Origin: JARFUG01 sp050485365
GTDB taxonomy: Bacteria; Desulfobacterota; Desulfuromonadia; Desulfuromonadales; JACZKF01
Direction of reading: 5' to 3'
DNA: 64,000 nucleotides
Assembly: GCA_050485365.1 (NCBI GenBank)
Contig: JBJHBH010000007.1
Span: 1 to 64,000 of the forward strand
The notes under the pieces were generated by a model, which had not been told where the DNA came from, made no database searches, and saw only the letters and a program-made list of their open reading frames with translations. Both the position numbers and the translations under genes were made by a program. The first letter of the stretch is position 1. Every line of letters begins with the position of its first letter. Positions 1 to 8,695 of this stretch are shown here, in pieces.

Positions 1-1079
1 GCCGAGCGTCGGGCGAGGGCGCCGATGCGCCGCAGCTCGAGGATGAGGGCCTCGACGGCGAGGGCGGGGGCGGCGATGACGTTGCGGTCGAGGTGCTGCG
101 GGCGGCTCTCGTTCTCGTCGGCGGCTCGGAAGCGTCCTTCGAGGTAGCGCACCAGAGCAGGGGTCGCAGGGAGCAGCAGCAAAAGCCCGAGGAGCTTGGT
201 CAGAGTATGAAAGATGGCCAGAGAGGTCGCCGGCGCGCTCATCCCGATGAGCGAACCGACCCCCTGCACCGCCCACAGGAGGGGCTGCAGGGCGATAAAG
301 GCGGCGATGCCGGTGACGATGTTGAACAAAACATGGGTCAGCGCTGCGCGCTTGGCGTTGGGGGTCGCCCCGATCACGGCGAAGGCCGCCGTGGAGGTGG
401 TGCCGACGTTGGCCCCGATGACGGTGGCCGCTGCGGCGGTCAGGGGGATGAAGCCCCCCCCCGCTGCGGTCAGCGTGACGGCCAGGGCGGCGCTGGAGGA
501 CTGCATCAGGACGGTCAGCAAAAATCCGATTCCGACGAAGAGCAGCAGCGACACGACCCCTTCGCCGGCGAGTTCCTCGATGCGCAGTTGCTGATCGAGC
601 CCGACGAAGGTGTCCTTGAGGATGTCGATGCCCAGGAAAAAGACGCCGAAGCCGGCGAGGGCTTCGCCAAGGGCACCGCCGCGGGTTCCCCCCGCGAAGA
701 CGCGCAGAAACATCCCGAGGGCGATGGCCGGCAGGGCAAGCGCCTGCAGATCGACCTTGAAGCCGACCAGGGCCACGAGCCAGCTCGTCACCGTCGTGCC
801 GACGTTGCTGCCGAAGATGACCCCGACCGCCTGCAGCAGGGTGAGCAGACCGGCGTTGACGAAGCCGATGACGGCGAAGATGACGGCGCTCGACGACTGC
901 ACCAGGGCGGTTATGAGGGCTCCGGAGAAGATCCCCCGCAGCGGCGTCGAGGTACCGGTGGCCAGGATGTCGCGAAGAGCCTCCCCCGCCGCGACCTTGA
1001 GGCCGTCGGTCATGAGCCGCATCCCGAGCAGGAAGAGCCCGATCCCCCCTGCGAAATGGAAAACAGTCCAGATGGTCAC
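1..1079 (-). CDS. Na+/phosphate cotransporter family protein (C-terminal part missing)
   Basis: Inner-membrane NptA/PF02690-type sodium-dependent phosphate carrier, cut by the left window edge after about 359 residues. The reverse-strand translation begins VTIWTVFHFAGGIGLFLLGMR at a GTG preceded by AGGCGG; the nearest upstream ATG meets a stop after four codons. Two family repeats are visible, each with the paired QSSSA signature (TALVQSSSAVIFAVIGF and TVLMQSSSAALAVTLTA), each followed by a GANVGTT or GSNVGTT stretch. The C-terminal PhoU-like region found in many homologues would lie outside the window; the last visible residues already look helical and charged. The function follows from the family; the transported ion and phosphate were not shown for this protein. 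Confidence 0.9.
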   Translation of the reverse strand, partial: MTIWTVFHFAGGIGLFLLGMRLMTDGLKVAAGEALRDILATGTSTPLRGIFSGALITALVQSSSAVIFAVIGFVNAGLLTLLQAVGVIFGSNVGTTVTSWLVALVGFKVDLQALALPAIALGMFLRVFAGGTRGGALGEALAGFGVFFLGIDILKDTFVGLDQQLRIEELAGEGVVSLLLFVGIGFLLTVLMQSSSAALAVTLTAAGGGFIPLTAAAATVIGANVGTTSTAAFAVIGATPNAKRAALTHVLFNIVTGIAAFIALQPLLWAVQGVGSLIGMSAPATSLAIFHTLTKLLGLLLLLPATPALVRYLEGRFRAADENESRPQHLDRNVIAAPALAVEALILELRRIGALARRS

Positions 1080-1200
1080 TGCCGCCTCATCGTGAAAACA
1101 GATTGTAATTTCGACATTTTATTAAATTAATACCGCTGATCCGGGTGGCTGTCAATGAAGGAGCGAAGTTCGCATGTCGTCAGGACGTCCACTCTCCGGA

Positions 1201-1240
1201 ACACGAAAACCCCGCCCATCTCCCGGCGGGGTTTTCGTGT
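1201..1240 (-). terminator. Rho-independent terminator-like hairpin
   Basis: Perfect 16-bp inverted repeat (ACACGAAAACCCCGCC and its complement) with an 8-nt loop. A TTTT run lies inside the right arm on either strand. It sits just downstream of the cytochrome gene and upstream of the cotransporter, so it most likely ends the cytochrome transcript; being symmetrical it could act in both directions. Confidence 0.8.
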
Positions 1241-1265
1241 GGATCGAAGCTGTCGCAGCGGGCAA

Positions 1266-1541
1266 TTATCGCTTGTGACAGTCTGTGCAGCGGGTGGGGC
1301 CGTTCATCTCTCGGTGGCAGTTGACGCACATATCGTGTGCCACATCCCGGTTGATGCCGATCTTGCCGGGAGCTCCCTGATGGCACTTGGCGCAATCGCC
1401 GCTGAGTCTCTGCTGGTGAGCGGTGTGGTCGAAGGTGACCGTACCGTTCCTCGCCTTGAACTCGAAGACCTCCGACGCGAGAACGGGGACCGCAGCGGTC
1501 AGGATTGCGGCGGTGACGAAGGCGAGATACGAACGTTTCAT
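1266..1541 (-). CDS. Periplasmic tri-haem cytochrome (c7-like, cytochrome c3 family)
   Basis: 91-residue precursor with a cleavable signal peptide (MKRSYLAFVTAAILTAAVPV, then LASEV). Three CXXCH haem-binding motifs follow: CAKCH, CVNCH and CTDCH, the last almost at the C terminus. Several other His residues (FDHTAHQQ, DVAHD) can serve as distal ligands. Length and haem number match the c7/PpcA type that carries electrons through the periplasm in Geobacter-like bacteria; the electron partner cannot be read from the sequence. The ATG has CAGGAGGATGT just upstream. It is a single-gene unit, ended by the hairpin at 1201-1240, with a 16-bp palindrome in its leader. Confidence 0.9.
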   Translation of the reverse strand: MKRSYLAFVTAAILTAAVPVLASEVFEFKARNGTVTFDHTAHQQRLSGDCAKCHQGAPGKIGINRDVAHDMCVNCHREMNGPTRCTDCHKR

Positions 1542-1591
1542 ACATCCTCCTGCTGGTAATTGAGTGCGCTGAGTCGGGGCACAGAGGCGCC

Positions 1592-1607
1592 TCGATCGCG
1601 CGATCGA
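1592..1607. promoter_or_regulatory. 16-bp perfect palindrome upstream of the cytochrome gene
   Basis: TCGATCGCGCGATCGA is fully self-complementary and lies about 50 nt before the cytochrome start codon. It has the geometry of a repressor operator or of a small leader hairpin. No regulator is identifiable from it, and a chance palindrome in GC-rich DNA is possible. Confidence 0.3.
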
Positions 1608-1817
1608 AGTGAGGATGAATTTACCACCGTTCCGGGAAAAATCAAACCGCTCAAGTTGTCTTTAGCCGAGTGCCCAAAAACTCTCTTCGCGCCCAAGATC
1701 TCCATCGGCATGGCGCCCCGTTTTCGAAAAAACACTCAGCTCTCTTGAAAACCTTTGCATCCATCCCTTATTATCCATCTGAACCTATCAATGAATCATC
1801 CTGGAGACGTTCGATCG

Positions 1818-3086
1818 ATGACTTCCGACCTATTTTCCCAGGTCCTCCCCTTCGCCCTTCTGCTTGCAGCCGCCTTCGTCTCGTACTTCGCATGCCGCGT
1901 CGTGGTGGTGCCGCTCATCAAGAAGATCGCCGAAAAGAGTCCGGTACAGTGGGACAACGTGATCATCGAGCAGAAGGTGGTCGACCGGGCCTCGCATCTG
2001 TTGCCGGCGGTCGTCTTCGCCTTCGGCCTTCCGCTCGCCCTCGACGCCGCGAGCGAAACCTTCGGGGTTCTGTGGCGCCTCAACAATATCTATTTCATCA
2101 TCGCCGGGTTTCTCGTCTTCGACGCCCTGCTGAACGCCGGCACCGAGCTCTATCGGGCGAGTCCGTCACGCCGCCACGTTCCGATCCGGGGGTTCGTTCA
2201 GGCGGTCAAGCTCGTCGCCTTTTTGCTCTCCCTCATCCTGGTGCTGTCGCAGCTCGCCGACCGCAGCCCCCTCTTTTTCATCTCGGGGCTCGGGGCGCTG
2301 ACGGCAATCCTGCTGCTGATCTTCAAGGATTCGATTCTGGGTCTGGTAGCGGGGGTTCAGATCACGACGATGGATCTGGTGCGGCAGGGGGACTGGATCG
2401 AGATGCCCAAGCACGGCGCCGACGGCGACGTCATCGACGTCTCTCTCACTACGGTGCGGGTGCAGAACTGGGACCGCACCATCGCGACGATTCCGGCCTA
2501 CGAGCTCGTCTCGTCATCGTTCAGAAACTGGCGCGGCATGAGCGAGAGCGGCGGGCGGCGCATCAAACGGGCGATTGCCATCGACGTGAACACCATCCGG
2601 TTCATCGACGCCGAGACGCTCGATCGCCTCAAGGGGATCCGGCTGCTGCGCCCCTATCTGGAGCAGAAGGTGCGCGAGATCGAGGAGCACAACCGCGAGC
2701 ACATCGCAGCGACGGAGCTTCAGGTTCTCGCCAACGGCCGTCGCCTGACCAACATCGGGACGTTTCGCGCCTACTGCATCGCGTATCTGCGCAATCACCC
2801 CGGCATCCGCCAGGACATGACCTTCCTGGTGCGCCAGCTCGCCCCCACCGCCGAGGGGCTCCCCATCGAGATCTACGTCTTCACCAACGACACGCGCTGG
2901 GCCTTCTACGAGTCGATCCAGGCCGACATCTTCGACCACCTCTTCGCCGTCCTCCCCGAGTTCGGCCTGCGCGCCTTCCAGGCGCCTGCGGGGCGCGACC
3001 TGCAGGGGCTCGGGCGCGGTCCCCGTCCCGTTCCCCTCCCGGTGCCGGAGGCGCCGTCGGAGCAACGCCCGGCCGCAAACATCTGA
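1818..3086 (+). CDS. Mechanosensitive ion channel, MscS superfamily (YbdG/MscM-like)
   Basis: About 422-residue inner-membrane channel that releases solutes on osmotic downshock. The N-terminal half has about five hydrophobic segments (residues 7-25, 60-80, 90-110, 135-155, 158-180). The MscS pore/beta domain follows, recognisable by SILGLVAGVQITTMDLVRQG, GDWIEMPKHGADG and the beta-strand VRVQNWDRTIATIPAYELV. Size and architecture resemble the E. coli miniconductance channel YbdG (415 residues). The ATG at 1818 is chosen because GGAG lies 11 nt upstream; in-frame starts at 1755 and 1791 would add 21 or 9 residues without a better ribosome site. The C terminus ends in a Pro-rich tail. Confidence 0.88.
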   Translation: MTSDLFSQVLPFALLLAAAFVSYFACRVVVVPLIKKIAEKSPVQWDNVIIEQKVVDRASHLLPAVVFAFGLPLALDAASETFGVLWRLNNIYFIIAGFLVFDALLNAGTELYRASPSRRHVPIRGFVQAVKLVAFLLSLILVLSQLADRSPLFFISGLGALTAILLLIFKDSILGLVAGVQITTMDLVRQGDWIEMPKHGADGDVIDVSLTTVRVQNWDRTIATIPAYELVSSSFRNWRGMSESGGRRIKRAIAIDVNTIRFIDAETLDRLKGIRLLRPYLEQKVREIEEHNREHIAATELQVLANGRRLTNIGTFRAYCIAYLRNHPGIRQDMTFLVRQLAPTAEGLPIEIYVFTNDTRWAFYESIQADIFDHLFAVLPEFGLRAFQAPAGRDLQGLGRGPRPVPLPVPEAPSEQRPAANI

Positions 3087-3116
3087 ATTTCCTCCTCATT
3101 CACGACCGGAAGGCCT

Positions 3117-5327
3117 TCACGATTGGCCGAACTTTCGGGCCAGATCGTTGTCGACGACGTAGATGCAGATGTCCTTGGCCCCCTGCCGGGTGTAGTGATA
3201 GTTTTTGCACAGGTTGCTCATAAGAAACGTCACATCCCCTCGAATCCTCTTGTCGTACGTCTTGAACGCCTCCTTGTTGTCGTAGTCCTTGATGGCCCTT
3301 CGGAAGTTCTCGTTGTCGAGGAACGGATCGAGGACCTTTTCCTTTAGATTGTGGACATAGCGCTCCTTGAGCCCCTGATAGAGCTTCGTCTCGGTGATCG
3401 CCTTGCCTTCGGCCATGATCTCGCGCGTCAGGGTGTCGGCGGTGTATTCGCGCTGGGTGTCGCGGCGAAAGGCGAGGCGATGCACCCGGTAGACCTCGGC
3501 GCCGAGAAAGCGCGTCTCCAGGGCGTTGAAGAACTCTTCGGTGATCTCGATCTTCTCGCCGGTGAAGCGGCACGTCTCCACCGTCCCCGGCTCGAAGTTC
3601 ACGGCGAAGAGATAGTTCTGGATGTCGCGCGAGATGCGCTCTTCGTTGTAGTAGTAGAGCGACTCCTTCACCTCCTGCAGGATGGTGTAGTCGTACATGC
3701 GCAGCAGCGAATCGAGAAAGCCATAGGGGATCGAATCGCTGAGCTCCTTGTGCACCATGGTGAAGAATTTATGCAGCACCGCCATGTTGATGAGGTGGTC
3801 CTTGCGGGCAAAGGCGCTGTAGAACTCGTTGAAGATGCGGATCGAGTCGCGCCCGGAGAAGCCGTGCGCCCCTTCGGCCTCCGACTCGGCGATGATGCGC
3901 CGACGCCGCTTGGCGGTGAGGCGTTTTCGGTCCTCCTCGTCGAGCCACTTGGGGATGTTGCCGGTGTAGATCTCCATCTTGAGCAGCTGCAGGTTCTCGT
4001 CGCAGTAGAGGCGGTACTTTGCCGAGTCGGGGATCCACTCGTTCATCGCCTCGGAGCGCAGGCTCAGCCGCGAGGAGATGATGACCCGGGCGAAGTTGTG
4101 CAGGACACGCGGCAGAAAGTTGCCGTCGATGTGGCGGCCGAAGATGTTGCGGTAGATCTCCACCTCGGTGGTCAGATCGAGGACGTAGGGGACCTTGATG
4201 TACTCGATGCGGTCGGAGAAGGAGGGGAAATCCTGAATGTTGGCGCGATCCTCCGGGTTCATCAGGGCCAGAAAGAGGGAGTTGACGTTCTCCTCGACGT
4301 CCTCCACCTTGTGCACCCCCTCGCTGATGACGTTGTGCAGCTCGATGAGGCGATCGGTATTGTGGCTCTTGATGTCCATCAGGGCGTAGATGCCGTTGTT
4401 CGTCTTGGCGAAGCGAGAGAAGACGTAGCGCACCCGGTTGCTGTCGCGCAGCACCTCGTTGATGCGGTTTTGCAGCATCTCGTTGGTCAGCACCGGCTGT
4501 TTGAGGGGTTTGTCGCCGGGATTGAAGACGCTGATCCCCTCGGAGAGGCGGCGGTTGAAGTGATAGGGGCGCGCGAAGAGCATGCGGTAGACCGCCCGCG
4601 GGCTTCCGAGGCGCTCGAGCAGAGCCTGATAGAGGGAAGAGCAGATGGTGCACGGCTCGGCCTTGAAGATCCAGTCGTACTCCTTCTGGCTGAAGAGTGT
4701 CTCGCGGAACGCGTCCTCGCGAAAGAGATCCTCCAGAAACTGGCGCCGGTACGCCTTGGGGATGAGCAGGATCGGGTTGTCGTGGCTCGGGCAGGGGATT
4801 TCGACGGTGTCCTCGGTCCCTGGGGCGGTGCCGTATTCGCGCAGCCCCAATATCTGCCGGTCGAGGCGCCAGACGACCTCGAAGCGCGCCCCCTCCTCGG
4901 TGTTGGCGAAGCGTTCGAAGCGGCTGAGCAGATTGTTGAGAAAAGTGCTCTTGCCGCAGCCGTGCGGGCCTTCGAAGATATAGATCTTGTTCTGCTGGGC
5001 GCCGCGTTTGAGCGCGTCGACGAGATTGACGAGGCGGTTGGCGAAGAGACGGTCGGCGAAGAAAGGCTGATCGGACCCCTCGACGAAGAGGCGGCTGCAA
5101 TCGTAGTTGACGAAATGGATCGATTCCGGGTCGTCGGGGTATTCGTCGACCCCTTCGGTGACGGTCGTGGTGACCAGGTCGTAGAAGACCTGAAAGATGT
5201 TGCGCAGCACCCGGTGGGGGCGTTCGCTCAGAACCTGCAGAAAATCCTCGAAGGGGATGGCGCTGCGCTGCTCCCAGTGGCTGATGTTTCGGTCGATCTG
5301 CTGAAGTGCCCGATCTATCGTTCCCAT
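3117..5327 (-). CDS. Second PrkA-like P-loop protein (PrkA family paralogue)
   Basis: 736-residue protein resembling PrkA serine kinases (AAA domain plus C-terminal kinase-like region), but divergent from the copy at 8696-10759. Walker A is GPHGCGKST (residues 120-128). Where the other copy has HFSDE as Walker B, this one has YALMDI with no following acid, and NSLFLALMNPED replaces the IATSNN sensor. A CTIC pair follows within the AAA region. The C-terminal part (about 560-736) is rich in Tyr/Glu/Arg and ends DLARKFGQS. It is the last gene of the prkA-DUF444-spoVR unit, separated from spoVR by a 191-nt structured spacer. The start MGTIDRALQQ has only a weak AGG upstream; an in-frame GTG 11 codons earlier is an alternative. 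It may be a partner or pseudokinase of PrkA; that is inference. Confidence 0.82.
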   Translation of the reverse strand: MGTIDRALQQIDRNISHWEQRSAIPFEDFLQVLSERPHRVLRNIFQVFYDLVTTTVTEGVDEYPDDPESIHFVNYDCSRLFVEGSDQPFFADRLFANRLVNLVDALKRGAQQNKIYIFEGPHGCGKSTFLNNLLSRFERFANTEEGARFEVVWRLDRQILGLREYGTAPGTEDTVEIPCPSHDNPILLIPKAYRRQFLEDLFREDAFRETLFSQKEYDWIFKAEPCTICSSLYQALLERLGSPRAVYRMLFARPYHFNRRLSEGISVFNPGDKPLKQPVLTNEMLQNRINEVLRDSNRVRYVFSRFAKTNNGIYALMDIKSHNTDRLIELHNVISEGVHKVEDVEENVNSLFLALMNPEDRANIQDFPSFSDRIEYIKVPYVLDLTTEVEIYRNIFGRHIDGNFLPRVLHNFARVIISSRLSLRSEAMNEWIPDSAKYRLYCDENLQLLKMEIYTGNIPKWLDEEDRKRLTAKRRRRIIAESEAEGAHGFSGRDSIRIFNEFYSAFARKDHLINMAVLHKFFTMVHKELSDSIPYGFLDSLLRMYDYTILQEVKESLYYYNEERISRDIQNYLFAVNFEPGTVETCRFTGEKIEITEEFFNALETRFLGAEVYRVHRLAFRRDTQREYTADTLTREIMAEGKAITETKLYQGLKERYVHNLKEKVLDPFLDNENFRRAIKDYDNKEAFKTYDKRIRGDVTFLMSNLCKNYHYTRQGAKDICIYVVDNDLARKFGQS

Positions 5328-5518
5328 GCTGTGGCCTATGAATATGGATAATGAGCTCACCAGGGGGCTCGGGGCGCCCACATAGAGGGTGTCCGGCGCC
5401 CGGATGGCGCCGGCCAAGCCCCCATGGATGGGTTCATGGCGTCCCTCGGAGTGGGGGACGCGAGACCCTTTCCACCTCAGATGAACAGTTATGAGGGCGC
5501 AATGATCGCGCCACGGCG
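5328..5518 (-). other. Structured spacer between spoVR and the second prkA-like gene
   Basis: Several perfect stems lie in 191 nt: CCGGCGCC/GGCGCCGG with a 5-nt loop (5393-5413), GCGTCCC/GGGACGC (5439-5461), and a degenerate copy of the GGGCGC palindrome repeat (5495-5512). No open frame or recognised riboswitch is seen. It may be an attenuator, an mRNA-processing site or simply repeat debris. Confidence 0.4.
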
Positions 5519-7132
5519 TCAGAACAGCGGCGTCTTGGAGATTTTGCGGTCCTTGACCTCGTAGACGATCCTGCGCCATTCGATCTCTGCGCCCTGCTCC
5601 ACCTCGGAGGGGGCGCTTCTGAGCGCCTCGCTCGTTTCGAGGCGCACCGGCCCTCCCCACAGATATTCGATGCCGAGCAGGGTGTTGGGGATGTACTCCT
5701 GCACCAGCGGCTTCCCCTCGAAACGGTGAACGAGGTAGAGGAGATTTCCCGCGCTCTTTTCTTTATCGATCTCGATGCGCGGCGGATGATAGAGCTGGTC
5801 GAGGAGCATCCGGCGGTAGTCGTCGACGTTTCGGCTCTTCACGACGTATTCCCAGACCATGCGCTCCTGATTCAGACGGCGCTCGGTGACGAAGAGCCGG
5901 TGGCGATCGACAAGCTCCTGGTCGAGGAAGGTGCGCAGGAAGAGATAATCCGAGAAATCCTCGCGGACCCTGAAGATCGTCTCGCGCCCCGCTGCCGTGC
6001 CGAGATCGTAGCTGCGGCGCTCTTCGGCGTCTAGGATGCGTTGATAGGCCGCCGAGTAGCGCCCCTTATCCGCCATCTCCTCGATGTTCTGGAACATGCG
6101 CATCCCCAGGGCGTAGGGGTTGAGGCCGACCCTGGGCAGCGAGACGACGCCGGAGTGGACGCGGGCGTATTCGACCTCGTGGCCGCTGATGCGCTCGTCC
6201 TGCATGAAGAGCTTCTCGTGCCAGTAGCTCGCCCACCCCTCGTTCATGATCTTGGTGCGGATCTGCGGCTGGAAGTAGATGGAGGTCTTGCGCACGATCT
6301 GCAGCACCGACTTCATCCAGCCGTTCTCATCGCGGTTCAGAAAATCGGAGTGCTCCATCAGAAACTGCAACAGATCGAGGCGGCGCGCGGGTTTGCTCTC
6401 GAGGCTATTGGCGTAGAGCGCCTCGAGCTCGGGATATTTGGCCGCCGTGTCGGCGAAGAAGGTCTGCTCCCCCAGATCGCCGTAGCGGCGGATGCAGTCG
6501 TTGTAGCGGTTCACCTCCTTGACGTAGTCGGCGACGCGGACCTTGCGCTCGCTCTGCAAAAAGACGTCGAAATAGAAATCGAGGCGGGTGGGGCGCTCGG
6601 CGCTGCCGGGGGCGTAGATGCGCGACAGCTCGTCGAAATAGCCGACGAGGTTGTCGATGCCGCGCGAGAACTCGATGACGTAGTCGACCCAGCGCCCGTG
6701 GCGCGAGCGCAGCGAAGAGATCAGGCGCTTGTCGGCCAGGGCTTGCCCGGTCAGATCGTAATCCCAGGTGTGGCGGAAGAAGAGGTTGTTCTGGAAGAAG
6801 TCGATATGCCCCAGCACGTGATAGAAGATCATCACGTTGAGCCAATCGGGGTTGTTGTCATTGTAGTACGAGATGGCCGGGCGGGTGTTGATGACCGTCT
6901 CGTAGGGGTTGCTCGGGTAAAGCTCGTAGCGACCCTTCTCTTTCAGGACCTCGACGTCGTGAACCCAGTAGTCGTACAGGGTCGGGATCATGTTCTTGGG
7001 GGTGAGCTCGAGCAGGTCGCGGTTGGTCACCAGGTATTCGAGCGTCTCGTCCTCGAAACGCAGCCCCGCGCGGCGCGCCCGCTCCTTGCACCCCTCCATG
7101 ATCGATTTGGTGTGTTGGGATACCAGTTCCAT
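5519..7132 (-). CDS. SpoVR family protein (YcgB-like)
   Basis: 537-residue soluble protein of the SpoVR family, named for Bacillus spore-cortex formation but widespread in non-sporulating bacteria next to PrkA and DUF444. Family signatures are present: YHVLGHIDFFQNN (about residues 104-116), NRDENGWMKSVLQIVRKTS (about 267-285), and the hallmark MNEGWASYWHEKL (about 296-308). The biochemical activity is unknown. The length is typical. It is the third gene of the cassette; in E. coli yeaG (prkA) and yeaH (DUF444) are neighbours and ycgB is elsewhere, so the tight linkage here supports a shared pathway, probably starvation or stress signalling. Confidence 0.93.
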   Translation of the reverse strand: MELVSQHTKSIMEGCKERARRAGLRFEDETLEYLVTNRDLLELTPKNMIPTLYDYWVHDVEVLKEKGRYELYPSNPYETVINTRPAISYYNDNNPDWLNVMIFYHVLGHIDFFQNNLFFRHTWDYDLTGQALADKRLISSLRSRHGRWVDYVIEFSRGIDNLVGYFDELSRIYAPGSAERPTRLDFYFDVFLQSERKVRVADYVKEVNRYNDCIRRYGDLGEQTFFADTAAKYPELEALYANSLESKPARRLDLLQFLMEHSDFLNRDENGWMKSVLQIVRKTSIYFQPQIRTKIMNEGWASYWHEKLFMQDERISGHEVEYARVHSGVVSLPRVGLNPYALGMRMFQNIEEMADKGRYSAAYQRILDAEERRSYDLGTAAGRETIFRVREDFSDYLFLRTFLDQELVDRHRLFVTERRLNQERMVWEYVVKSRNVDDYRRMLLDQLYHPPRIEIDKEKSAGNLLYLVHRFEGKPLVQEYIPNTLLGIEYLWGGPVRLETSEALRSAPSEVEQGAEIEWRRIVYEVKDRKISKTPLF

Positions 7133-7137
7133 AAACG

Positions 7138-7216
7138 GCCAAGGCTATGGGCTATGGGCTATGGCAAATCCAGGCAGTGGTAATGGCCTTTGCCTTACCT
7201 CTCGCCTCTTGCCTGC
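7138..7216. repeat. Heptamer GGCTATG tandem/inverted repeat
   Basis: Three head-to-tail GGCTATG units (about 7143-7164) face a looser inverted array (GGCCTTTGCCTTACC, CTCGCCTCTTGCCTG). The element fills nearly the whole spacer between the DUF444 and spoVR genes. It resembles the arrays at 8600-8692 and 25382-25500. Confidence 0.7.
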
Positions 7217-7218
7217 CC

Positions 7219-8586
7219 CTACGAAATCAGTTTCTTGATCCCCTCGATGACCCTCGGCTCGTCGGCGTCTTCGCCCATGACGTCGAGGCGCACCAGTTCG
7301 GGTCGGCTCTCCAGCAGGCCCGACTTCTTGAAATTGCGTTCGACCTCGGTGGCGCCGACGCCGCTGTAGGTGTGCTCGGCGATGGTGACGCCGACCCGGT
7401 TGGCGTAGCCGAGCATCGCCTGCAACTCGGGGATGAGCTCCTGCCCGTCGGCGTCCCAGTCGTCGCCGTCGGTGCCGTGAAAGACGTAGATGTTGTAGTC
7501 GCGCGCGAGGCTCTCCTGCTCGACGATCTCGTTCACCAGCCGAAAGGCCGAGGCGACGCGCGTGCCGCCGGCGACGCGCGAGTTGTAGTAGGTATGGAAG
7601 TCGGGGACCTCGCGCGCCTCGGTGTCGTGCAGAATGAAGCGCGACTCGACCTGCCGCTCGTACTGGAAAAGGAGCCAGCTGTAGATCAGCACATGCTGCG
7701 ACACCACCAGCTCCGTCGCCTTGCCCATCATCGAGCCGGAGTAGTCGCGCAGGAAAAAGACCATCGCCTGCGACTCGTAGTCCTTCTCGCGCGAGAGGGT
7801 CCGATAGACCTTGTCGCTGGGGGAGATGAGCATCCGTGACGGGTCGATCTCATTGATGTCGGGGACGTTCCCCAGGTTCATGTTCGTCTCGAGGATGCGC
7901 CGCAGCGTCGCCTTCTTGTCGAGGATCTGCCCGAATCCGCGGTTGCGGTCGGTCAGATCGTAGGTGTAGCGGCTCAGGGCACGCTTCTTCCCCTTCTCCT
8001 TGAGGTTGGGGAGCTCGAACTTCTCGGTGAGAATCCTGCCGAGATCGTAGGCGCTCGACTCGACCTCGTGCCCTCCGCCCTCCCCCTGCCCCGCGCCCCC
8101 CTCACCGGCTTCGCCGGGGTCGTGGACCGGCTGCTCGCCGATGACCTCCCCTTCCTCGCCGTCGCCCGAGCCTCCCGTACTGCCGCCGCTCCCTCCGCCC
8201 CCTTGCGGCGGAATGGCGTTGTCGTGCAGGAACTTCTCCTCCACCGTCGTCGGCACGATAACGACCTTCCCCGCGTCCCCTTTGCCCGGACGCACCAGCT
8301 TGCCCACGCGGATCTTGCGGGGAAAACCGTCGATTTCGCGCTGCCGGTCGCGCTCCAGAAGCTCGTCGATGGAACGGATGTTGGTCGTATACGGGCTCTG
8401 GGGACGTTCCAGGCGCATCAGCACGCTGAAATCGTCCCATCCGTAAAGAGACGGCGCCAAAGGCGCAGACAGAACCTTTTCGGCAGGAAGATCGTGCGAT
8501 CCTCCCAATTCCATCTCCCGCCGGATCTTCTCTTCCAGCTCGGAAGGGATACCGCGTTTTTTCAGCTCTTCGTAGTAGTCACGCAT
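7219..8586 (-). CDS. DUF444 family VWA-domain protein (YeaH/YhbH)
   Basis: 455-residue protein of the YeaH/YhbH family. The N-terminal 120 residues are followed by a low-complexity Gly/Glu-rich linker (about 127-175), then a C-terminal von Willebrand A-like domain with the metal-binding motif DYSGSMMGK (from about residue 281) and a second acidic cluster HGTDGDDWDADGQE. It is the second gene of the prkA cassette; in enterobacteria the orthologue is co-transcribed with the PrkA kinase and is thought to work with it in nutrient-stress responses. It starts with MRDYYEELKKRG; the upstream spacer is occupied by a heptamer repeat, so translation may depend on RNA structure there. Confidence 0.93.
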   Translation of the reverse strand: MRDYYEELKKRGIPSELEEKIRREMELGGSHDLPAEKVLSAPLAPSLYGWDDFSVLMRLERPQSPYTTNIRSIDELLERDRQREIDGFPRKIRVGKLVRPGKGDAGKVVIVPTTVEEKFLHDNAIPPQGGGGSGGSTGGSGDGEEGEVIGEQPVHDPGEAGEGGAGQGEGGGHEVESSAYDLGRILTEKFELPNLKEKGKKRALSRYTYDLTDRNRGFGQILDKKATLRRILETNMNLGNVPDINEIDPSRMLISPSDKVYRTLSREKDYESQAMVFFLRDYSGSMMGKATELVVSQHVLIYSWLLFQYERQVESRFILHDTEAREVPDFHTYYNSRVAGGTRVASAFRLVNEIVEQESLARDYNIYVFHGTDGDDWDADGQELIPELQAMLGYANRVGVTIAEHTYSGVGATEVERNFKKSGLLESRPELVRLDVMGEDADEPRVIEGIKKLIS

Positions 8587-8599
8587 GCAAACCCTGGCA

Positions 8600-8692
8600 A
8601 TGGGCGATAGGCGATGGGCGATGGGCGATGAGCGATGGGCATGGGGGCTGGTTTCTCCCTATCGCCTCGTGCCTATCGCCTCATGCCTGCTT
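8600..8692. repeat. Heptamer GGCGATG tandem/inverted repeat
   Basis: About six near-perfect GGCGATG/GGCGATA units (8602-8640) are followed after a short loop by the inverted units CCTATCGCCTCGTGCC and CTATCGCCTCATGCC (8659-8687). Folded, this makes a long imperfect hairpin between the prkA stop and the DUF444 start. It is an intergenic repeat family, not coding. Confidence 0.8.
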
Positions 8693-8695
8693 TTT

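Noticed and set aside
3351..5351. A long plus-strand open frame of 666 codons over the second prkA-like gene
   Set aside because: It is antisense to a gene with clear P-loop and family motifs; its translation is Val/Asp/Gly/Leu-rich low-complexity typical of GC-rich shadow frames.
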